Shown here in pieces: positions 18,697 through 25,713 of a DNA stretch of 25,713 nt (its first letter is position 1; each line of letters opens with the position of its first letter). Source of the stretch: Chara braunii (lineage: Eukaryota; Streptophyta; Charophyceae; Charales; Characeae); contig BFEA01000325.1 in the NCBI GenBank assembly GCA_003427395.1, positions 1,153,734 through 1,179,446 of the forward strand. Direction: 5' to 3'. The notes beneath the pieces are model-generated. The model did no database searches, was not told the origin of the DNA, and worked only from the letters and a program-made list of their open reading frames with translations. The translations under genes were made by a program, and so were the position numbers.

Positions 18697-18772
18697 CAGA
18701 TCAGTGGGGATTGAACTCACGATCTCCTTAGTACCACTTGCTTGCCTAAACAGATGAGTTAGGCCCCTTGGC
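18697..18772 (-). other. tRNA-like module, unit 3
   Basis: On the minus strand: ggggcctaactcatctgttt, aggcaagcaagtgg, then gtgagttcaatccccac. Same position in the unit as the other two, so the module was amplified with the array. Confidence 0.6.
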
Positions 18773-19559
18773 TCTCTCTTGAGGTCGCCATACCAGTCCC
18801 GACCTCTGGGAAGGAACTCATTTGTTGGGTGCTAAGGTATTCCGCCGTCGAAAAGAGGGTATTGTGTTCTTATGGCCGCCCATCCTTCGCAGGAAATGAG
18901 TGGTTGAATGCTCTCTTTTGAGGTTGCCGGACTAGTATCGGCCCTTGAGAAGGAATTTGTTAGTTGGGCTCTGATGTACTCTACCAGTGGGAAGAGGTCG
19001 GAGAGGGTCATTCTGTTTCGAGACTCGTTTGTACTTGGCAGCAAAATAAATTTGCAGTTGTCCCTCGGATGAGTTGGAACATCTTTCGTATGGGAGTCCT
19101 CTCTCTGTGTGAATTCCTTCGAGCACAAGAAATCGCCAAAGTTACCCCTTACAAATTGTGGGACTAGATCCACTTGTACCCTCCGCCTTGGATAACCTTC
19201 GCATAGGACTCCCGCCAACGTCTCCCCTTCTTAGTTTTTTTTTGGGTCTGCTTCCACCTGACGACCAACCCTATATTTTCTCAAAAGTCTCAGTTCTACA
19301 AGAGCGAGTTGTAGGTTGTCCGCAATGTCGCCAAGGACAGGTTCCTAGAAAAAATTTCCCCCTTACGAACCCACTTACTTTACGGGCGCTTGCCACTGAA
19401 AATGCGACACCTTGACACAAACGTTGAACGCCGCTATATCGGAGCCTTAGGGCTGCGAACAACATGGTGCGCAGCCTGTAGTTTGTTTGTTGACGTGGTT
19501 GGGGAAGGTAAGGTAGTGATTATGTTGTATATATGTTATGTCATGTTCACTATACACTG

Positions 19560-19740
19560 CCCAAAGAGTATGTGTGGGGAAGGTCCCGACTGGTGTTCAT
19601 AGGACACTATACCTAATTTCCAGCAGGTGTCGCTCCCCACCAATAGGTAGGAGAATGTGTGTGTGCATGTGTGCATGTGTGTATATGAGTGTGTGTGTGT
19701 GTGTGTGTGTGCGTGTGTGTGTGTGTGAGAGAGAGAGAGA
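19560..19740. repeat. Repeat fragment followed by (GT)n and (GA)n
   Basis: After the array breaks at about 19470 there is a short block shared with 1397-1425 (near 19626), then GT-rich repeats (19656-19727) and (GA)8 (about 19727-19740). The same order (array fragment, GT-rich, GA) recurs at the window's right end. Confidence 0.7.
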
Positions 19741-19817
19741 GCCCTGCAACATGCAACATGTTAGTGACAAGAAGCACAAGGGTAGACGCTCACCTCAAAA
19801 AAATAAAAATAGATAAT
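19741..19817. other. Spacer between microsatellite and LINE 3' end
   Basis: Short unique spacer; the A-rich part next to the T-run could include the LINE target-site duplication, but none can be defined. Confidence 0.3.
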
Positions 19818-20560
19818 GTTTTTTTTTTTTTTTTTCAAAAACATAACTTTATGGTTCTTACTCCTTTTTCATTATGGAGAGCATCGGTCTTGTTCCTATT
19901 CCCCTGACAAATCAAAAGGAATTACATATCAGACTCACGCATGCTCTTTCCCTTTAACGATAGGAAAACCCGAGGAAGGATATTGATTACTTCTCGCGGG
20001 AAGGATGTACTACTGGCACCCTCACCCGTGCCTAAATTAGCCTGATTTGCTTTATTTGATTTTGAGACATGGAAACAAACCCGGTATTGAGGTCCCTATA
20101 GATCTGCTTAGGAAATGCCTCGTCTAGCATGTTCCTCTCAGTTTTCTGACTGTCAGATTCTCCTTACGTACTAGAACTACAAACTTAGCCCTCCACATTA
20201 GGTGTTGATAAAACCCTTATTAAGTCAAGTTGTTAATGTCCGTGTCTGGGTTTAAATCTCATCCTCCCTTTTAAATTGTCCTCATCGTCATACCCTACCT
20301 GGTGCTAAAACCCTAAACCCTAGTTGGTTTAGCTGATTTAGGAGTATAAAGGGTATGAGGGGTTTGAGGGGAGATTAGGGTTGTGTGTTTTTTATGTTGG
20401 TGATAGAGTATGTGGGGGGTTATGGTTTGTAGTGCAGTCTTGTTAGAAAGGGCTTTATTGTGCCGTCGTTTGTGACTTTGATTCTGCGGGGAGGTTGTTA
20501 GATTAGTTTGGGGGGGTGAGGATTTCGCTTGTGCTCCTTGTCTGTCTTTAGTATGGTAAC
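19818..20560 (-). other. Putative LINE 3' untranslated region and poly-A
   Basis: Between the last recognisable LINE coding (LWRKVKRKMKAKELQ at about 20785-20740) and the T-run at 19820-19837 there are no long ORFs. It contains AAACCCTAAACCCTAG at about 20309-20324, a telobox-like word common in plant DNA. I take this as LINE 3' UTR plus possible older flank; the split is not visible. Confidence 0.4.
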
Positions 20561-22545
20561 TTGTGGTATTTTTAGGAGGAATTAATCTGGATGCTCAATG
20601 AGTTTGGTGTGCTGATCATTGGTCTTGAGTCTGGACTAGTGGTCTGTGTTGTATCGTTCCATATCATGAAGATTAGGCTTTGATCTTTGACAATTGCTAT
20701 CTTACCCTTGGAGAGGTAAATATTCTCAAATTTGGTTTGAAGTTCTTTCGCTTTCATCTTCCTCTTGACTTTGCGCCATAGGACCAAGTATTATGTTTCT
20801 ACCTGTTGTCTGAGGATACTTGATGCTTCCTACGAGGTCAGTCTTTGACGGTTGTGAAACCTAGTAGAATAAGAAAAGGGTTTGTTGTGAAATTCATGTT
20901 TGTTATTGAGAATCACATCTGTGAAATCTTATTTCATATGGGTTTGATTTTGGGGCGATGGAGAAAGTAGTGGAACAAGTTCTGTATTTGTCCTTCTAAG
21001 CAGTTGACACATAGTTCATTAAGGATTTTCTATCTTATTTTCGTCTTCTATTATTCAGTCATTGATTGAAAGGGATTGCGAGGTATAGGATTAGTCATTC
21101 TATACTTTTAAACTTGGGGGGCTGAAGTGTTGTTATTTGGTTCCACATGATTTCTTTAAAAGTCTCGAGATTTACTTCAAGGTGTCTATACCAGCGGTCT
21201 GATATGACTGTTTCCGGGGCTTCCGATCTACGTCTAAGTTTATAGCCTAGGTTGGTGGAGCATTTGATCATATTTATTATGTGGTCTATCCTTATGAACT
21301 TTGGTTTTAGATTCCATGCCTATTCTAGTGGGTCAATTTTTAATTCCTGCATGGCCGTTTGAGGTTGGAATATGGTGAGATCCTCGTTTTCTATTACTCT
21401 GATTTTTTTTAGATTGTCCTCGCTGACTGTGACATGCACTATCGGGTCTTTGTTGACTTTGTAATATTTTCTTAGAGTTTATGTTTATTCCAGCAGAATG
21501 ACATTTGTCATTTGTTGAAGCTTTTGGATTAGGTTGTAGCATCCTTCGAGTTTTTCCATGAGCTGTCTAACTGACTGCCAATCCTGTTTAGAGTCATCTC
21601 ATATGTGTTTTATTTTTCAGATGTCTTTCTCGACCCAAGACCCCATCTAATGTCCTTTGCGGTGAGAGTGAAGGGTATGCCTTCGTTATTGGCTATCCAA
21701 GAATTACAAAAGAGGGGTTGTCTTATGATTTTCTCTTTGCTAATTGATTTTTTTTTCTTTCAAGGGAAAAATCTCTCTCCACGCCTCCGATAGCCTCTTC
21801 CAAAAGTTTAGTCTTGGTACATTTTGAGACTTGTTCTTTATGGTTCATAATTTGCTTAGGATTCAAAATATTTTCTAGAGTGCTCAGAAGTTGTTGCAAC
21901 CCATCTAGAGTCAGGGCTCTCCAAGGAAGCTTATAACTCATTAGTTGCTTTATAATCCACTTGGTTTGGATAACTTTTATTTGGTTGGCTGGGTCTATAA
22001 TGCCCAGACCTCCTTAGCTCTTCTTTCTTGTTATAAATTGTCATGCCACATTTGTGATGAAGTTATGTCTTGAGACACCTCTTGTCCAGAGGTAAGTTGT
22101 CGTTTTTTTTTAATAAATCATTTATAGTTTCTTGGTCTGGGGTCCAAAAGGTTGCTATGTACAACGCCATTGAGTATATGGAGACGTTCAAAACTATTGC
22201 TCTGTCATGCAAGGAGGTGTGGATCCTCCATCAGGCGTTGAGGTTGCTAGTCATTTTGGCTCGTTGGTTAAAGGTCATTTCTGTTGCAGCTCCCTGTATT
22301 GACATCTGTATGCCTATAACTCTCAGTGGGTCACTGGGATTTGTCAATGTCAGGCCGTCTGGTGTGTTTCAGGGAGGGTCGAAACCTTCTTTTGTTAGCC
22401 ACTATCCTACGATCTTGCTCCAAATAATGCGCATTTCGGAGGCTTGCTGAAATGCCCATATTGCTCTGGTGAGTACTTCAAATAATGAAAATGATGCTCT
22501 TACGAGGACGGTTAGGTCGTTTGCAAACAAGATCATGGGGGGATA

Positions 22546-23152
22546 TACAACGAAAAAAATTCCCATAATTAAATAATCATTCCATAGTAAAATTACAATC
22601 TAAATTTTAATTTTTTATTCCATCTTAAAAAATATCATTTCAATTTTAAAAGTTATCATCTTACTTGCAAACTTTTATTCCAAGAATAGGGTATTCCTTC
22701 TTATTTGGACTGCATGCTAGAGATGGAATGAAAGTCTGGATGAGTTCATGAAATATTTTAATTGGACTGTCATTCCTTCTTATTTGGAATGCATGCTAGA
22801 GATGGAATGAAAGTCTAGATGAGTTCATGAAATATTTTAATTGGACTGTCATTCTAAGTAAGGATTTTCAGTCATAAATATGTTAATCCAATATAAATTA
22901 GAAGATATTTATTGTACAATAATGAAAATTTAATTAAAATATTTCATAAACTCGTTCAGACTTTCATTCCATCTTGAACAAATAGATGTAGTTGTAAAGG
23001 AAAACTCATATTTTGATGAAAATTTATCAAATAAAACTGAAAATTTTAGAATTTGACGAACATTGGAATGATAATTTATAAATATGAAGGATTTTTTTTT
23101 TTTATTGAATGTTTTTTCAACTTTCATTTCTTGTGGGAATTTTTCTGTTGTA
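22546..23152. mobile_element. 607-bp inverted-repeat insertion inside the LINE
   Basis: The left end tacaacgaaaaaaattccca and the reverse complement of the right end tacaacagaaaaattcccac match over about 20 bp. It separates two parts of the LINE RT that are normally adjacent (SHRLTEQTKQNSQK and PPMILFAND), so it is a later insertion. It contains a 79-bp tandem duplication (22693-22771, 22772-22850), and an inverted relative of the unit at about 22935-22985, making the interior fold back. The reverse complement of the right end reads ACTACAACAG, resembling CACTA termini, but no 3-bp duplication is clear. No transposase. Confidence 0.7.
22693..22850. repeat. 79-bp tandem duplication
   Basis: Two adjacent units with three visible differences, starting attccttcttatttgga. 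An inverted copy of its middle (agatggaatgaaagtct...) lies at about 22935-22985. Confidence 0.9.
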
Positions 23153-24070
23153 GTACTTTTGCGAATTTTGTTTTGTCTGCTCAGTGAGTCTGTGGCTGAA
23201 AGGGTCTTTCCTTAAAAATGAGGCTATGACTTCCATGATGAAAAGGAAGATATGGATTGTCAGTGGATCACTTTGTCTAACTGAACGGGACACTTTATAT
23301 GTGTTAGAGATGTGACCATTGACTTATACTGCCCCCATTGCATCGTTGTAGATGACTCTTAACAATTTTCTAAAGTTAAGTCCTACCCCCATTGTTTTCG
23401 TGCATTATTATAGAAAGTCTCAGTGATTGGTTTATAGTTTCTGATATTTGTTGGGTCGTCATTTTTGTAGAGAAGTGTGACTATACTGGTGCTAAGTGTT
23501 AGGCCTAGGTTTTCATTGGTCCATGCTATTCTTATGAACTGACAATATTCATCTCCTAAGAGTGACCCATGAAATTCATGCCTAGTCTTTTTCTTGGCTT
23601 CATGAAATTCATGACTTTTTAATTTCTTCATTTGTGATTGGTTGGTCTAGTTCCTCTCCCATGATGTGTGATATAGTTTTATCTAGGTACATGATAATTT
23701 TTTGTTCTAGCCTGACGAACCCTTCTAGGGGTAGGTTATTATGTCTTGAAAGTGTACAACTCTTTGTAGAAGGATTCGACTATGGAGAGCATCTTTGTTG
23801 GATTGGAAGCTAGGTCTTCCTCTCCTTTTAGTTGAGTTCCTTCCACGTGCCTTGATTTTATAGAAAAATAATTTTATCATTTTTTACCCTTCTCCCATTC
23901 TCTTATCCTGACTTTGAGCATACCGTTCGTTTTCGAGGAATTTCAGTTGGCTAGTTCTGTGTTAGCTCTAGATAGTAGCTCTTCATATTTTGTGGATGTG
24001 GAGTTATTACATAGATTTGTTTAAATGATGATGATTGCTGCTTCCAATTCCAACATAGGATTCGTGAAAA

Positions 24071-24390
24071 CCTGACACAACAAATTGTTAGGTTTGCTCG
24101 AAAATTTTCAAAGATTCTCATAGTACGTTTTTCAGGCCTCCTACATCAACAAAATTCTAGGTGAAGTTAAAGATCCGTAAAAAATGGAATAAAAAACTAT
24201 TTTTTCAAACCCACTCGAAGTGGTGAGGACAAAAGCAGGTTTTTTTACAGAAAATCACTACCTTCCAAAACATTGTTTCTTCATGAACCAAAATATATAT
24301 ATTTTTTCTTTATCTAAAGAAATCATATTTATAATTCTTTAAGGTATGCAACCCGATGAACGTATTGGAGGTTCTCCCAAACACGCAATA
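24071..24390. other. Non-coding, nothing recognised
   Basis: AT-rich sequence after the LINE 5' truncation point; no ORF or repeat recognised. Confidence 0.5.
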
Positions 24391-24394
24391 TATT

Positions 24395-24575
24395 GTTTTT
24401 TTTACGAATACGTTCGCTTGAATATGTTCTCTCATACATGGACGAATATATTATTTTTTATTAAAATATTTTATCATTTCTTTATTTTAGATCGTTGTTG
24501 GTTAAGAATTTGAAGATGTTTCCGAGACAAAAGTTATTTGAATTCGTCTTTTACATAACATATATTTTTTTATAA
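24395..24575 (+). mobile_element. GTTCG-arm and shared-core fragment
   Basis: tttacgaatacgttcgcttg, aatatgttctc and gacgaat resemble the arm at 13797-13860 after CpG decay. The core follows at about 24500-24575 (gttaagaatttgaagatg, gagacaaaagttatttgaat, ttacataacatatatttttt). A right end is not visible. Confidence 0.55.
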
Positions 24576-24594
24576 GGGTTTTACAGTAGGCTCA

Positions 24595-24815
24595 AAAAAC
24601 GACTTATATAATTTATAGATCTATAAATTAGTTTTCACAGATTTTGGTTCTTATTTAGTACTGAAAATGACTTATAGTTCTATAAATGAGTATTCACTAA
24701 AACTGTTTTTTTTTTTATACATATTTTGAGTTTTTAAAGATTGTCTTGTTTACGCTTTGTTTTTTGTCAATCTACTGCGAACAATTTATAGTCCTATAAC
24801 ACGCTCTTTAATAAA
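24595..24815. repeat. Degenerate repeat with 'ttatagtyctataaa' words
   Basis: Three related palindromic blocks at about 24602-24640, 24668-24705 and 24783-24815 (acttatagttctataaatga, tttatagtcctataacac). Spacing is irregular. No gene. Confidence 0.5.
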
Positions 24816-25180
24816 AATGATTTTCTTGCATATTTTAAGAATTGCTAGACTTTTTTGCCATTTTTTTTGCATCCTTTCTCAGGACACAATTAAAAATATT
24901 ATTTTTTATGTATCAAAAGTAACAGTTTGATGTTGTAGTTTTTCATTCTATAAAAAATGTTAGGTTTTGTCGTTTTGTTAGGTTTTCATGAATTCGGTGT
25001 TTTCCTTTATTTTCTGATTTTCTTTCGCTGCTAGTTTCCCCGAGACTTTGAATGTTAATCTAAAAAAGTAGGCTTAATAGAAAAGGTACATATTCTATTC
25101 GAATACAAAGCGCATGTGTTTTGTTGGAAATACTCTTCTATTCGAGAAAAGTGGACCCATACTGTTTCGATTTAAAAATG
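24816..25180. other. AT-rich non-coding stretch
   Basis: No supportable ORF, RNA or element. Confidence 0.5.
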
Positions 25181-25185
25181 TTAAA

Positions 25186-25275
25186 AACTCAAGGACCGTG
25201 GCCTCCTCAGCCTCCCATGCAATTTCGATTTTGAAATGCCAAACTCAAGGACCGCGGCCTCCTTTGCCTCCTATG
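25186..25275. repeat. 34-bp direct repeat, two copies
   Basis: aactcaaggaccgtggcctc + ctcagcctcccatg (25186-25219) recurs at 25242-25275 with four differences. Short ORF across it is compositional. Confidence 0.8.
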
Positions 25276-25389
25276 GGTAACTATCAGTCATTCGCATTCC
25301 TCGCCCCTTGCTAAGCCCTCACATCAAAATTGCGCACCCCCTTGAACAACAACGAACGTTGAAAGTTAAATTGACGTTAAAGGTCTCAA

Positions 25390-25637
25390 GGGCATAAAAT
25401 GCAACCTTGACGGGCTGCAAACGCACAACACACAATCCACATTGAGTTACCGTGAGGATATGGGTGTGCAACCTGTAGCTTGTATATGCTGGATTGGTAA
25501 AGAAGGCTTTATTGGTGAGGCTTAAAAGTAAAGTGATTGTTGCATGAAAAAAAGAAGTATATGTGTGTATGTGTCAAGTTTAGTGTGCGTGTGTTTGTGT
25601 GATACTTAGGGTGTTTATGTTTATCACATCTGTTAGT

Positions 25638-25640
<3 letters not shown>
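25390..25640. repeat. Stray fragment of the 16-19 kb tandem unit, then GT-rich tract
   Basis: aaaatgcaaccttgac, gggctgcaaac, cacaacacacaatccacat and gtgcaacctgtagcttgt are collinear with aaaatgcgacaccttgac, agggctgcgaac, cacacacaatccacac and gtgcgcagcctgtagtttgt of the array. GT-rich sequence follows, as it does at 19656. Confidence 0.65.

Positions 25641-25641
<1 letters not shown>

Positions 25642-25713
<72 letters not shown>
25642..25713. repeat. (GA)n microsatellite at window edge
   Basis: About 36 GA dinucleotides run to the last base, so the true length is unknown. Confidence 0.95.

Larger units (their letters stand above)
16230..19470 (-). repeat. Tandem array of about 0.9-1.0 kb units (four, last incomplete)
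   Basis: A marker gaattc within 'ctctct...gaattc...gagcacaa' recurs at 16253, 17196, 18204 and 19111, spacings 943, 1008 and 907 bp. Other collinear markers are the 'gcgcatgggactcccgacaa' block, the 'gacaccttgacacaa' block (17471, 18501, 19407; mutated at 16545), 'agggctgcgaac', 'cacacacaatccacacac' and a tRNA-like module. Each unit also holds internal sub-repeats of about 160-180 bp starting 'ctctcttgaggtcg'. Minus-strand peptide patches recur (LVPQFVGCNFGEFLCSEEF in the first unit, LVPQFVRGNFGDFLCSKEF in the last). They are out of frame or stopped in the middle units and the sub-repeats are read in different frames, so I do not call a protein. Confidence 0.85.
19818..24070 (-). pseudogene. 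Decayed LINE (non-LTR retrotransposon), 5'-truncated
   Basis: Minus-strand homology runs through the following. The pre-RT linker has SNPTKMLSIVESFYKELYT (about 23800) and LDQPITNEEIKKVM. The RT fingers have SIVTLLYKNDDPTNIRNYKP (about 23475-23415). Motif B region reads VNG, TYKVSRSVRQSDPL (usually RQGDPL). Motif C reads ILFANDLTVL (about 22535-22505), where LINEs have FADD, so the first catalytic Asp is Asn. The thumb and C-terminal part have RAIVLNVSIYSMALYIATFW, GGLGIIDPANQIKVIQTKW and LPWRAL. Stops and frameshifts are many. The motif A segment (normally about 100-150 residues between 'KPIT' and 'MGVG') is deleted near 23405. No endonuclease domain is seen upstream of about 24070. A T-run at 19820-19837 fits the 3' poly-A. 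A 607-bp element interrupts it. Confidence 0.85.

Noticed and set aside
16748-18772. Functional tRNA genes on the minus strand
   Set aside because: T-arm and B box are good, but no closed acceptor stem or 5-bp anticodon stem can be drawn, and the module repeats with the array.
22546-23152. Confident CACTA assignment of the LINE-interrupting element
   Set aside because: Only one end resembles CACTA termini and no 3-bp duplication could be identified.

Overview
The window looks like eukaryotic nuclear DNA, most likely from a streptophyte (land plant or charophyte alga). It is AT-rich with long homopolymers and microsatellites. It contains relics of several transposon classes, a piece resembling plant-type mitochondrial cox2 beside group II intron sequence, and no intact gene that I can support. 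I cannot name the species. The window begins in poly-T/(CT)n and ends in (GA)n, so the ends are probably contig edges.

Layout. 1-4670: low-complexity and degenerate sequence with a direct repeat (2528/2652), a gag-like minus-strand relic (about 3250-3755) and a tandem hairpin repeat (4080-4290). 4672-6482: an element core, a GATTACGTAATC-type palindrome array, an hAT-like non-autonomous element with perfect 8-bp target-site duplications (5132-5944), and a 437-bp inverted-repeat element (6046-6482). 7030-7510: a group II intron domain V-like hairpin, a cox2 first-exon relic and a group II intron 5' end. 7770-9578 (minus): a broken reverse transcriptase (RT) ORF of an unusual clade. 9644-10054: an untrimmed Nextera (Tn5) junction adapter flanked by duplicated sequence, which is an assembly artefact. 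10085-11400: another palindrome array, then two long hairpins inside GT/CA microsatellites. 12695-15130: a nest of inverted-repeat elements. 15350-15690: 26-bp tandem repeats. 16230-19470: a roughly 1-kb tandem array, each unit carrying a tRNA-derived Pol III-like head on the minus strand; a stray fragment recurs at about 25390-25510. 19818-24070 (minus): a decayed LINE interrupted by a 607-bp inverted-repeat insertion.

The most interesting theme is a family of small non-autonomous elements. They share an AT-rich core of about 75 bp (recognisable around TAACATATATTTTT) but carry quite different GC-rich palindromic arms: GTTCG/CGAAC, CCCGGGC, GGCCGGGC or GATTACGTAATC. At least eleven core copies lie in 25 kb. 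The two other points most worth checking are the tRNA-headed tandem array and the cox2/group II intron block, whose parts are in the wrong order for a normal gene. There is no operon-like cooperation: the window is an archive of mobile and repetitive DNA.
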